From contig NZ_AHJE01000044.1 in NCBI RefSeq assembly GCF_000243095.1, positions 62,001 through 126,000 on the forward strand: DNA of 64,000 nucleotides. The letters are read 5' to 3'. The stretch is from Cupriavidus basilensis OR16 (GTDB lineage: Bacteria; Pseudomonadota; Gammaproteobacteria; Burkholderiales; Burkholderiaceae). Below are positions 51,754 to 60,442 of this stretch, piece after piece. How positions within the stretch are numbered: position 1 is the first letter of the stretch; the number at the start of each line of letters is the position of its first letter. The notes under the pieces were generated by a model, which had not been told where the DNA came from, ran no database searches, and was given only the letters and a program-made list of their open reading frames with translations. The position numbers and the translations under genes are program-made.

Positions 51754-53319
51754 TCATCGTGCTGCTGCCGCGCCCGCGCCTTGCGCCACGGCGGGTGCAG
51801 GCGACGGAGCAGCCGGAGTAGCCGGCACCCTCGCTTGCGCGCTCGCGGGCGCTGCTGGCGCCACGGCGGCCGTGTGCTCCGACCATCCGCCTCCAAGCGC
51901 CTTGTACAGCGCGACACGGCTGGTCAGGCGGGCCAGCCGGATGGTGGCCAGGGTCTGCTGCGCGGTATAGAGCTGGCGCTGGGCATCGAACACCGAAAAA
52001 TAGTCGTCCACGCCGTTCTTGAACCGCATCTCCGACAGGCGCTGGGTTTCGCTGGCCTCGTTGACCAGGGTTTCCTGCGCGGCGGCCTCCCGGTCATAGG
52101 TGCCGCGCGCGGCCAGGCCGTCGGCCACCTCGCGAAAAGCGGTCTGGATCGTCTTTTCGTAGGCGGCGATATTGATGTCCTTCTGCACCTTGGAGGCATC
52201 AAGCCTGGCCTGGTTGCTGCCGGCATTGAAGATCGGCAGCGTGATCTGCGGCGCGAAGGTCCACGCGCCCATGCCTGCGGCGAACAGCCCTGCCAGGTTG
52301 GTGCTGGCCGAGCCGACCGCGCCGGTCAGCGAAATGGTCGGGAAGAAGGCCGCCCGCGCGGCGCCGATGTCTGCATTGGCCGCCTTCAGGCGGTGCTCGG
52401 CTGCCATGATGTCGGGCCTTTGCTGCAGCAATGCCGAGGGCAGGCCGGCGGGCAACTCGGCAACGAGGCTTTTCGACTCGAAGGGCTCGGGCGGAGGCAG
52501 GTCTTGCGGCAGCGGGCCGCCGATCAGCAGGCTGATGGCGTTCTCGTCCTGCGCGACCTGCCGCGTGTATTGCTCCACGCCCACGCGCGCGGTCTGCACC
52601 TGGGTCTCGGCGCGGTGCAGGTCCAGTTGTGCCATGGCGCCGGCGCGCTTGCCGCGCCCGATCATCTCGGCGGCGGCTTGCTGGCTCTTCAGCGTGTCCT
52701 CCGATATTTGCAGCAGCACCTGGTCGGCGCGCCAGGTCAGGTAGGCGCTGGCGACTTCGGCGACCAGGCTGATATGGGCGCTGCGGCGCGCTTCCTCCGT
52801 GGCCAGATACTGTTCGAGTGCCTCGTGCTTGAGGCTGCGCACGCGCCCGAAGAAATCCAGCTCGAACGCGTTGAAGCCCACGCCCGCGCTGTACTGCGTG
52901 ATGACCGCCGACTGCCCGGGCGCGCGCAGTTCGCTGGGCACGCGCTGGCTGAGCACGCCCGCGCTGGCACCGATCGCGGGGAACTGCGCGGCGCGCTGGA
53001 TACGGTACTGGGCGCGCGCCTGGTCAATGGCGAGCGTGGCGACACGCAGGTCGCGGTTGTTGGCCAGCGCCAGTTCGATCAGGCGCCGCAGGCGCGCATC
53101 GACAAAAAAGTCCTGCCAGCCCAGGTCGGCCGCCGCCGTGCTGGTTGCGGCCGCGGCCGGCGTGGCGGCACCGTATGCCGGGCCGGTGGGCCAGGCCTCT
53201 GGCACTGGCTGCGCGGGGCGCTGGTATGTGGGCTCGAGGGTGCATGCAGCCAGCGCAAGCGGCAGGGCCATGCAGAGCATGCGCAGCGTGGGGGCGAGAG
53301 TCTTGTGCATGGAATTCAT
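51754..53319 (-). CDS. NodT-family outer-membrane efflux-type lipoprotein, fourth gene of the polysaccharide locus
   Basis: A 521-residue outer-membrane factor of the TolC/NodT type. Lipobox LALAAC gives an acylated cysteine at about 25. The two OEP repeats follow (LRRLIELALANNRDLRVATLAIDQARAQYRIQRA and AALLQQ-type NADIGAARAAFFPTISL), with LELDFFGRVRS-like AFELDFFGRVRS and a Pro/Ala-rich tail of about 35 residues after LGGGW. Members form trimeric channels across the outer membrane and periplasm. ATG 53319 overlaps the stop of the glycosyltransferase gene (ATGA), so it belongs to the same transcript. Normally it works with an RND pump; no RND gene is nearby, so it may serve the membrane fusion protein in polysaccharide export. 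Confidence 0.88.
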   Translation of the reverse strand: MNSMHKTLAPTLRMLCMALPLALAACTLEPTYQRPAQPVPEAWPTGPAYGAATPAAAATSTAAADLGWQDFFVDARLRRLIELALANNRDLRVATLAIDQARAQYRIQRAAQFPAIGASAGVLSQRVPSELRAPGQSAVITQYSAGVGFNAFELDFFGRVRSLKHEALEQYLATEEARRSAHISLVAEVASAYLTWRADQVLLQISEDTLKSQQAAAEMIGRGKRAGAMAQLDLHRAETQVQTARVGVEQYTRQVAQDENAISLLIGGPLPQDLPPPEPFESKSLVAELPAGLPSALLQQRPDIMAAEHRLKAANADIGAARAAFFPTISLTGAVGSASTNLAGLFAAGMGAWTFAPQITLPIFNAGSNQARLDASKVQKDINIAAYEKTIQTAFREVADGLAARGTYDREAAAQETLVNEASETQRLSEMRFKNGVDDYFSVFDAQRQLYTAQQTLATIRLARLTSRVALYKALGGGWSEHTAAVAPAAPASAQARVPATPAAPSPAPAVAQGAGAAAAR

Positions 53320-55301
53320 CCGGAAAAGGCGCGCCACACGAGCCGCGAAATGGCCAGCCGGGGATTGCCGTGGTTGGCGACGTTGTGGCCGGGTTCGCTG
53401 AAGAGCAGCCGTATCAAGCGGTGGCGCGTCGCCATGTCCAGATGCAGGGCGAGCCCGAGCAGCTTGCCCTGGCGGCGCGCGATCCGGCACGGCACCCAGC
53501 CGGTCGCCTCCATCCAGACCGTGCCCTCGGCGCCGACCGGGATCGCCGCGGCCATCGCGCTGGTAATGGCGACGCCATTGCAGGACAGGTTCACGGTCGT
53601 GGCGGTGTACTCGTGTCCGCCGCAATCTGCCTTGCCGTTGATCCGCAGCAGGGCGCGCTCCCGATAGGGGAAGCGTTCTTCCTTGCGCGGCCGCGGCAGT
53701 TCCACGCAGACCAGCAGCGAGGTAAGGTAGAGCACCATCGACACGGCGGTCCAGGCGAAGTTGAAGACGAGTCCCGAGGCCGCCGCGTCGGCGGCCACCG
53801 CGCGCGCCAGGCCCATGCCGGAGAGCAGGATCAGGCAGCCATAGAGCGCGGCGAACTTCGCGTGGATCATCAGCTTGCTGCGATCCAGCCCCTTGTTGGT
53901 GACCTTGAACGGACGGCCGAATGGCTTGAAGAACGCGCTGACCAGCGTCGCGCTGACCGCCAGCGCGGACACGATCTGCGTGACTTCGGTAAAGATAGGC
54001 AGTGCGCGCGAGCCGGTTACCCAGATGCTGTAGGCCCAGTAAAGCAGCAGCGCCGGCACGCCATAGGCGAGGAACTGCATCGGTTCGCCGTACAGCGTCG
54101 GCACGTCGAAGTACCAGTACAGCAGTGGCCCGGCCAGCAACATGAGCGTGAAAGGGCGGCTCAGCCAGTGCAGCAGGCCGTGCACGTAATGCATGCGCTG
54201 GCCCAGCGTGTAACCGCGTCCGCGCAGCGGCCCGTCAGCCGTGAGCGCCACCTGGATCGTGCCCAGTCCCCACCGGCTGCGCTGGCTGATGTACTCGGGC
54301 AGGCCTTCGGCGGACAGGCCCACGCTCAGGCGTTCGTTGAGCCAGCGCGTGACATAGCCGTGGGGCATCAGGCGATAGGTCAGGTGGATATCCTCGGTGA
54401 CCGTGCCGGTTGGGAAGCCGCCGATCAAGCTTAGCGCCTCGCGCCGGACCACGAAGGACGTACCGATGCAAAAGGCCGTGCCCCAGGCATCCTTGGCGGG
54501 CTGCATCACATCGAAGAAGGCGCGCTGCTCGTCGACCCAGCATTCGGTCGAGCGCAGGTTGTACTGGATCGGGTCCGCGTTGTAGTAGAACTGCGGCGTC
54601 TGCACTACGCCGACCGTTGGGTCGCCGAACAGGCCGATGGCACGCATGAGGATGTTCTTGTTCGGGGCGAAGTCGGCATCGAGCACCATGATGTAGGGTG
54701 CGCCGCCGCCATGCTCCGCGCGGGCGCTATGCTGCAGGCCGTTGTTGAGGTTGCCCGCCTTGGCATGCGTGTTGTCGGGGCGCGTGACATAGTTGGCGCC
54801 CACCTGCGCGCAGAACGCCTTCAACCAGTCGCGCCGGGTATCGTCAAGCACCCAGACGCGAAAATCCGGATAGTCGATCGCCAGCGCGGCAACAATGGTC
54901 TTCTCGAGTATCTCCAGTCCTTCGTTGTAGGTCGCGATGAAGATATCGACGCGGGGCACCGAGCGGCTGCGCCGCAGCGCGGCCTCGCCGGCGTCGGCCG
55001 CGGGCGTATGGTTGCTCGTGCGGGTCAGCGTGACGATGGAGATCAGCGTGTACGTGATCGTCATGATCTCGAACCCGAAGAAGACGTGCGCCCACAGGCT
55101 GGCAAAGGTCATTTGCCATTCAGGCAGCGTCTGGGTCCAGCGCCAGACCAGGTAGACCAGCAGCAAGGTCGCGGTGATGGCACCGAACACGCAACGGTCT
55201 GTGTCCCGGGCGCGATCTGCGCGCATGCAGACCCAGGCGAGCAGCAAGGTCGCGGCGTTGATGAGCAGCAGCGTCCTGCCATCGAGAAAGAATTCGAACA
55301 T
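53316..55301 (-). CDS. Processive GT2 polysaccharide synthase with a PilZ domain (second cellulose-synthase-like)
   Basis: A 661-residue inner-membrane GT2 enzyme distinct from BcsA. Helices at about 8-24, 40-54 and 70-92, then VDIFIATYNEG, VLDDTRR (153-155 DDT), HAKAGNLNNGL, the DAD metal motif at 208-210, TED at 302-304 and QRSRW at 340-344, followed by several helices (375-530) and a PilZ domain from about 537: RKEER (539-543) and NLSCNG (571-576), both motifs matching the c-di-GMP consensus. All catalytic residues of a beta-glycan synthase are present. The product is unknown: it could be a beta-glucan such as mixed-linkage glucan or curdlan, or cellulose. The start codon follows AAGGAG inside the last two codons of the upstream gene. 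Intact. Confidence 0.9.
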   Translation of the reverse strand: MFEFFLDGRTLLLINAATLLLAWVCMRADRARDTDRCVFGAITATLLLVYLVWRWTQTLPEWQMTFASLWAHVFFGFEIMTITYTLISIVTLTRTSNHTPAADAGEAALRRSRSVPRVDIFIATYNEGLEILEKTIVAALAIDYPDFRVWVLDDTRRDWLKAFCAQVGANYVTRPDNTHAKAGNLNNGLQHSARAEHGGGAPYIMVLDADFAPNKNILMRAIGLFGDPTVGVVQTPQFYYNADPIQYNLRSTECWVDEQRAFFDVMQPAKDAWGTAFCIGTSFVVRREALSLIGGFPTGTVTEDIHLTYRLMPHGYVTRWLNERLSVGLSAEGLPEYISQRSRWGLGTIQVALTADGPLRGRGYTLGQRMHYVHGLLHWLSRPFTLMLLAGPLLYWYFDVPTLYGEPMQFLAYGVPALLLYWAYSIWVTGSRALPIFTEVTQIVSALAVSATLVSAFFKPFGRPFKVTNKGLDRSKLMIHAKFAALYGCLILLSGMGLARAVAADAAASGLVFNFAWTAVSMVLYLTSLLVCVELPRPRKEERFPYRERALLRINGKADCGGHEYTATTVNLSCNGVAITSAMAAAIPVGAEGTVWMEATGWVPCRIARRQGKLLGLALHLDMATRHRLIRLLFSEPGHNVANHGNPRLAISRLVWRAFSG

Positions 55302-55303
55302 CG

Positions 55304-56674
55304 TTACTCCTTGGGGGCAGGGGCAGGGGCAGGGGAAGGGGCAGGGGCAGGGGCAGGACCATGGCCGTTGCCGCAAGCCGCATCGATACATCCGGCGGGA
55401 CGGAAGGGGTTCCAGCCCGCGGCAGCCAGCACCGCCCAGGCGGTCGCGCCGAGGTGGGGCAGGTGGTAGTAGTAGAAATCCTCCGTGGTGGAGGTCGGCC
55501 CGATCGAGAGGCCGGTGCGGATGCGTTGTTCCGGCGTGGCGTAAAGCAGGCCGGAGGGCGCGCGCTGCGACAGCAGCAGTGGCCAGAGCGGTGAGGCATC
55601 CTGCGCGCGGTTGCTGGCGCGCAGCACCAGCGCGGCCTGGCCCGTGCCTTCCGTCCACACGCCGTCGGGGTTGCCGTTGAAGCCGTAGCCGCCCTTGACG
55701 CCATGGCGCTCGCGCGTCCAGTCCAGGCTCCTGCGCCAGTCCGCGGGCGCGTCCGGGACGGCGATCAGCGGCCATAACACCGCATCGAGAGCGGACGGGC
55801 CGCTATTGAGCGAGCGGCCATCGTCGCGCGTGCCGATCACGAAGCGCCCTTCGCGCGGCTGCCACATGGCTTCGACGAAGCCGCGCGCGCGGCGCGCGGC
55901 CACCGGCCAGCGCGGATCGTTGCTGAGCCGCGCCAGCCAACTGAACGCGGCGTAGGCATCCACGTTGTGCTCGGTGGATTTCCAGGCCTGGCGAGTGGGG
56001 CTGGGTTCCTCGCCGAAGTAGCCGCCGATGAAGCCGCCCGGCGGGCCCGCATCGAAGAGCGTGGCGTCGACCCAGCCCATCAGCGCCGCGGCACTGTCAA
56101 GATAGCGGCGTTCGTGGGTGCTGTCGTAGACGGCCAGCAGCATCAGCGCGGCCCATGCCACATTGCCCGTGGCAGTGCCGGCCTGGTAGGCGTCCTCGAA
56201 CCAGCGCTGGCTTGGCGCGTCCCACCAGCCGGGCAGCGGGGCTGGGCCCGCCGGCAGCGCGCCGGCGCGGTAGGCGTTGCGCAGGCGGCCATCGTGGTAA
56301 TGGCGATCGCGCGCGCTGGCAGCAACCATGGCGTCCGCTATGCGGCGCGCATCGTCAACGCGGTGGCAGGCCACCAGCGCCACGCCCGCGAGCGCGTTGT
56401 CGTAGACGAATGCCGCCTGCTGCAAGGCGGGCGCAAGCGGGCCTTGGCCTGGCGCGGGCTCGTAGCTGGCGAGCATGACCGGGCCCTGGCCGGGCACCGC
56501 CGCGACCCGCGCGGCAATGGCCTGGCAGGCGCCCGCCAGCAACTGCTCGCGCGCTTGCGCTGGCGGCGCTTGCGCGGCGGCGGGGGGTACGAGGATCGTA
56601 GCCAGCACCACGGTGCCGGCCAGCAGCAGGTGGCGGCTCAGGTGGCGGCGCAGGTTGCGTGAAGCCCTGTTCAT
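55304..56674 (-). CDS. Secreted alpha-toroid-like protein, possible glycoside hydrolase or lyase of the second polysaccharide locus
   Basis: A 456-residue protein with a signal peptide (LLLAGTVVLATILVPPAAAQA). The body looks like an alpha/alpha barrel made of helix pairs with aromatic-rich loops: QAAFVYDNALAGVALVA, GWWDAPSQRWFEDAYQAGTATGNVAWAALML, STEHNVDAYAAFSWLARL, SGPSALDAVLWPL, GYGFNGNPDGVWTEGTGQAALVL, TTEDFYYYHLPHLGATAW. I do not recognise a named family with confidence; GH8, GH88 and similar polysaccharide-processing folds look alike. Its place, between the fusion protein and the synthase, parallels BcsZ. The last 17 residues are a Pro-Ala tail written by a hexanucleotide repeat. The stop TAA at 55304-55306 is just after the SD of the synthase gene. 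Confidence 0.8.
   Translation of the reverse strand: MNRASRNLRRHLSRHLLLAGTVVLATILVPPAAAQAPPAQAREQLLAGACQAIAARVAAVPGQGPVMLASYEPAPGQGPLAPALQQAAFVYDNALAGVALVACHRVDDARRIADAMVAASARDRHYHDGRLRNAYRAGALPAGPAPLPGWWDAPSQRWFEDAYQAGTATGNVAWAALMLLAVYDSTHERRYLDSAAALMGWVDATLFDAGPPGGFIGGYFGEEPSPTRQAWKSTEHNVDAYAAFSWLARLSNDPRWPVAARRARGFVEAMWQPREGRFVIGTRDDGRSLNSGPSALDAVLWPLIAVPDAPADWRRSLDWTRERHGVKGGYGFNGNPDGVWTEGTGQAALVLRASNRAQDASPLWPLLLSQRAPSGLLYATPEQRIRTGLSIGPTSTTEDFYYYHLPHLGATAWAVLAAAGWNPFRPAGCIDAACGNGHGPAPAPAPSPAPAPAPKE
55314..55355 (-). repeat. Hexanucleotide repeat encoding a (Pro-Ala)n tail
   Basis: Seven units of GGGGCA on the + strand (the fourth is GGGGAA), read on the reverse strand as alternating Pro and Ala codons. 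The tract is in the last codons of the toroid gene and directly in front of the ribosome-binding site of the synthase. Because the unit is six bases, length changes would alter the tail but not the frame. Confidence 0.95.
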
Positions 56675-56708
56675 GGCGATCTCCTGCCTTGCGTCGGGTC
56701 CGGCGCCA

Positions 56709-58046
56709 TCAGATCAGCGCGCGCATATGGCCCCACCAGGGCTGGTCGAGGCTGACCTTGGCCCAGCGCCCCAGCGCGCAGCGATCCGCCGAGGCGCCGG
56801 CGCTATGCTGGGGCAGCGCCGGCAGGGGCTTGTCCAGTTTGGCGATCAGGTAGATCTCGTTCTTCTCGATGGGCGGGAACGGCACGAAGTAACGCGCCTG
56901 CTCGCCATCGGGCGCGCGTGGCAGGATCTCGGCCACCTTGCCGGCCAACGGCGCGCCCACGCCGTCCACGCGCACCGTCACCCTGGCACCGGGCAGCATG
57001 TCATTGCTGAGGCTGCGCGGGAACACCGCCACCACCCGGGGTTGCGCGCAGTTGGTACTGCGCAGCAAGGTTGCGCCGGCCGCGACGCGCGTGCCGGGCG
57101 GCGCCAGCACGTCCTGGACCATGCCGGAATCGTAGGCCTTGATATCCAGGTTGGACATGCGTTGGACGCGCTGCTCTTCATCCGCGATCAGGGAGTCAAC
57201 CGACTTGCCATACTGCGCAAGCTGGGTCAGCTCCGCCTTGAGCTGAGTGATCTCCGCGCTCAGTTCGTCGTGCCGCTGCGCCAGCGTGGAGACCGCGCCA
57301 TCGGTGCTGGAGAGGTACACCTTGCCCTTGGCCGCCTGGCTGTTGCTGAGCGCGTTGTCGAGCTCGGCGCGGATCGCTTCCTTGGAGTTCGATAGGATCG
57401 ACAACTGGTAGCGGGAGGCGTTTGTGTAGGCCTCGCTGACCGCGCCCGCCCATTGCATGGCCTGGTTGCGGTTCACCACGTCTTCCTGCTGGTCCACCTG
57501 TTCCTTGGCCATTGCCATGCGGGCCTGGATGCCCCGGATCTTGGCGGCGTGCTCGGCTTGTGCGGCCGCCTGGTATTTCCTGGTCTCCTGGTCGGTCGCG
57601 TCAAGGCGGGCCTGATCGCCTTCGAGCTTGGCCTTGGCCGCATCGTAGCGTTGCTGGTTGTCCAGCTTCTTGCCCGTCAGTTCCACCAGCAGGGCGCGGT
57701 CGACATTCTGGTTCTGCACGCTCATCAGCGTGTCGCCCGGCGCAAAGGAGGCGCCCACCGGAATCCGCTGGCCCGCCACCACGCCTTCGACCGGCGTGGT
57801 GACCAGGTTGACCGGCCCATCAACCACGGCGCGTTCCGATGAGCGCGTGAACACGGGTGGGAACATCACGGTCAGGATCACCCAGACGATAAAGACGGCC
57901 ACGCCGTAACTGGTCAGGCGAGGCACCACATGCCAGAGGGGGCGTTTGGTCAGCTCGCGGCTGCCTCTTGCGGGCGCCAGCTGGTCTGTGCGTAATTCCG
58001 GCAGGTGCGTGGCCGGGGGACGGCTTTGTTCGATTTTGTCGCTCAT
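56709..58046 (-). CDS. HlyD-type membrane fusion protein of the second polysaccharide locus
   Basis: A 445-residue periplasmic adaptor. A cytosolic N-terminus of about 45 residues is followed by one membrane helix (about 48-66, YGVAVFIVWVILTVMFPPVF), a lipoyl-like segment (GPVNLVTTPVEGVVAGQRIPVGASFAPGDTLMSVQN), a long coiled coil (about 130-300, with LDNQQRYDAAKAKLEGDQARLDA and HDELSAEITQLKAELTQL), the second lipoyl half (IKAYDSGMVQDVLAPPGTRVAAGATLL) and a beta barrel. Adaptors of this kind join inner-membrane machines to outer-membrane factors. Being first in the operon with a GT2 synthase, it resembles the bgsB-bgsA arrangement recalled for Sinorhizobium mixed-linkage glucan. ATG 58046. The toroid gene follows 34 bases after its stop with an AGGAG site. 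Confidence 0.87.
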   Translation of the reverse strand: MSDKIEQSRPPATHLPELRTDQLAPARGSRELTKRPLWHVVPRLTSYGVAVFIVWVILTVMFPPVFTRSSERAVVDGPVNLVTTPVEGVVAGQRIPVGASFAPGDTLMSVQNQNVDRALLVELTGKKLDNQQRYDAAKAKLEGDQARLDATDQETRKYQAAAQAEHAAKIRGIQARMAMAKEQVDQQEDVVNRNQAMQWAGAVSEAYTNASRYQLSILSNSKEAIRAELDNALSNSQAAKGKVYLSSTDGAVSTLAQRHDELSAEITQLKAELTQLAQYGKSVDSLIADEEQRVQRMSNLDIKAYDSGMVQDVLAPPGTRVAAGATLLRSTNCAQPRVVAVFPRSLSNDMLPGARVTVRVDGVGAPLAGKVAEILPRAPDGEQARYFVPFPPIEKNEIYLIAKLDKPLPALPQHSAGASADRCALGRWAKVSLDQPWWGHMRALI

Positions 58047-58610
58047 GGCATCCTCTCTGGCAAGTTCGCGCGATTGGGTTCGCGAAACAAGCGGCAAGCC
58101 GTTGACACCGGGCGTGTCGGCAAGACGCTCGTTCCCTGTAAAGCATGTCCCCCAATTTTTCATCCGCGATGCGTTGTTTCCCGGCCCAGCCGGACCGCTT
58201 GCGCATCTGTGCGTGGACCAGAACGTGCCGGGTCCATTGATCTGCCCGCGCTCCGGCTGACCGCAGGAGCAGGGCGAATGCGTATGGCCCGAGGGCCATC
58301 GACGATACTCGCGGAAGTGCAGGACTCGGGTTCGCTGCACGGTGGCGAGTGAGTCAAGGCTAGCCAAGAAGCGGCGCCACTGCTGTAAGAATGTGTAAGA
58401 GCAGGATGTCACGCCGTTGAAATCCATGGCATCCAATGCCCTCAATTACCGTGCGGGCAGAGACCTTCCTTTCACATGCGCATGGGCACATTTTCGGCGG
58501 ACGAGGTTGTTCCTGCAGCCTCAGTTGACATTGTTTCTTCCAGCGGCAGCAATGGATAGCAATGGATGCTGCCTGTTTGCAACACAGGCTGAGAAGAGGC
58601 AGCGTGCATG
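58047..58610. other. Intergenic region upstream of the second polysaccharide operon
   Basis: No gene recognised. It must hold the leftward promoter of the fusion-protein operon, but no confident sigma-70 or sigma-54 element can be named. A short direct repeat, AGCAATGGAT twice, lies near 58548-58568. The region around 58450-58560 is lower in GC than the flanks. Confidence 0.4.
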
Positions 58611-58634
58611 AAAAAGGCCGGCGCGGGGCCGGCC
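58611..58634 (-). terminator. Rho-independent terminator for the YtcJ-like amidohydrolase gene
   Basis: GGCCGGC (58616-58622) pairs with GCCGGCC (58628-58634) around a short GC loop; the A5 on the left (58611-58615) is the U-tract of leftward transcripts. It lies 56 bases after the amidohydrolase stop. Confidence 0.8.
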
Positions 58635-58689
58635 TCTCGATCATGCCTTGGCGAACAATGCACGCCAGGGCACCAGGCAAGTCAGCGCA

Positions 58690-60360
58690 TCAACGTGCGC
58701 TTGCGTCCGCGTACACGCGCTCACCCGCCACCCACGTCTGGGTCACGCGGGTCTTCCAGATCTCGGCCGGTGCCACCTTGAACAGGTCCTGGTCGACCAG
58801 GATGAAGTCGGCCCACTTGCCCGGCTCCAGCGAGCCCAGCGTCTTCTCCTGGTGCTCCGCGTAGGCTGCGTCCAGCGTGAAGGCGCGGAAGGCCTGGGTC
58901 AGGGTCATGGCTTCTTCCGGATGCCAGCCCTTGATCGGGCGGCCTTCGTGGTCGGTGCGCGTGACTGCCGCGTGCAGGCCGTAGAAGGGGTTGGCGGACT
59001 CCACCGGGAAGTCCGAGCCACCGGCGATCACGGTGCCTTGCTTGAGCATGGTCTGCCAGGCGTAGGCGCCCTTGATGCGTTCCTTGCCGATGCGGTCCTC
59101 AGCCATGTTCATGTCGCTGGTGGCATGTGTCGGCTGCATCGAGGCGATCAGGTCGAGCTGCTTGAAGCGCGGGATGTCCGGCAGCGCGACCACTTGCGCG
59201 TGCTCGATGCGGTTGCGCAGTTCGCGGCCGCCGACTTCCTTGTAGGCCACTTCGATCGCGTCCAGCACCTGGTGGTTGGTGGCGTCGCCGATGGCGTGCA
59301 CGTTGACCTGGTAGCCGGCCTTGATGGCCATCTTGACGCTGGCCTGCATGGCGGCGTCGCTCATGAACAGCAGGCCGCTGTGCACGTGGTCGTCGGAGTA
59401 CGGCGCCATCAGCGCCGCGCCGCGGCTGCCCAGCGCGCCGTCGCCGTACAGCTTGACCGCGCGCAGGTAGTAGCGGTCGTTGCCGTAGCCGGAGAGCGGG
59501 CCCTTGGCCGAGAGCGCCTTGAAGTCGTCGCCGGTGTCGCGGATCATGCCGTAGATGCGCGTGGTCAGCTTGCCCTGGTCGGCGAACTCGCGGTAGATGC
59601 GGTCCTCCTGCGCGGTCACGCCGGCGTCGCCCGCGCCGGTCAGGCCGAGCGCGTTCATGTGCGCCAGCGCGGCGGCCAGCGCGGCGCGGCGGTCGTCGTC
59701 GGAGTACGGCGGGATCACGTTGTTGACCAGCGCCATGGCCTTGTCGACCAGCACGCCGGTGGGGTTGCCGTTGGCGTCGCGCTCGATGCGCCCGCCTGCC
59801 GGGTCCTTGGTGTCGCGCGTGATGCCGGCGGCTTGCATGGCCTTGGTGTTGAGCCAGGCGGCGTGGCCGTCCACGCGCACCAGGCGCACCGGGCGGTCCG
59901 ATACGGCAGCGTCGAGTTCAGCCGCGGTGGGGAAGCGGCCCAGTTTCCAGTTGACTTGGTTCCAGCCGTAGCCGAGCAGCCATTTGCGCTGCGGATTCTT
60001 GTCGCCGTAGGCGCGGATCATGCCTTGCGCTTCGGCCAGGTCCTTGGTGCCCGACAGCGAGATCTCGGTGGTCTTGAAGCCCAGGCGGAACACGTGGCCG
60101 TGCGCATCCATCAGGCCCGGCAGCAGGGTCTTGCCCTGGCCGTCGATGCGCTTGGCCTCGGGGTACTGCGCGCGCAGCGCGGCGGCGTCGCCGGTGGCCA
60201 GCACCTTGCCCTGGTCGAACACCAGGCCGGTGAAGCTGGCGACCTGGTCGTTCTTCAGGGTGTAGCCCTGCACGGATTCGATCAGGGTAGGCGCGGCATG
60301 GGCCGACAGGGCGAGGCCGGCGGCCAGGGCCAGCAAGCTCTTGTGGATCGCGTGTTTCAA
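58690..60360 (-). CDS. Secreted YtcJ-like metal-dependent amidohydrolase
   Basis: A 556-residue amidohydrolase of the YtcJ/AepA group with a signal peptide (LLALAAGLALSAHA). Metal-binding motif GLMDAHGHV, YGWNQVNWK, VDGHAAWLNTKAM, VNVHAIGDATNHQVLDA, RIEHAQVVALPDIPR, and the C-terminal GGSDFPVESANPF and EPGKWADFILVDQD are all present. It hydrolyses amides or related bonds; the true substrate of this family is unknown in most species. Upstream of its start is a rich AG stretch (AAGGAGAG on the reverse strand). It is intact, and a terminator follows. The amino-acid permease lies 82 bases upstream on the same strand, so the two could be cotranscribed. Confidence 0.9.
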   Translation of the reverse strand: MKHAIHKSLLALAAGLALSAHAAPTLIESVQGYTLKNDQVASFTGLVFDQGKVLATGDAAALRAQYPEAKRIDGQGKTLLPGLMDAHGHVFRLGFKTTEISLSGTKDLAEAQGMIRAYGDKNPQRKWLLGYGWNQVNWKLGRFPTAAELDAAVSDRPVRLVRVDGHAAWLNTKAMQAAGITRDTKDPAGGRIERDANGNPTGVLVDKAMALVNNVIPPYSDDDRRAALAAALAHMNALGLTGAGDAGVTAQEDRIYREFADQGKLTTRIYGMIRDTGDDFKALSAKGPLSGYGNDRYYLRAVKLYGDGALGSRGAALMAPYSDDHVHSGLLFMSDAAMQASVKMAIKAGYQVNVHAIGDATNHQVLDAIEVAYKEVGGRELRNRIEHAQVVALPDIPRFKQLDLIASMQPTHATSDMNMAEDRIGKERIKGAYAWQTMLKQGTVIAGGSDFPVESANPFYGLHAAVTRTDHEGRPIKGWHPEEAMTLTQAFRAFTLDAAYAEHQEKTLGSLEPGKWADFILVDQDLFKVAPAEIWKTRVTQTWVAGERVYADASAR

Positions 60361-60442
60361 CTCAACTCTCCTTGTTGTTGTGGTACGGCGCTTTGGTTTT
60401 CTTATGTGCTCTCAGGATTGACTGCTTGCTACGGACTGCTCG

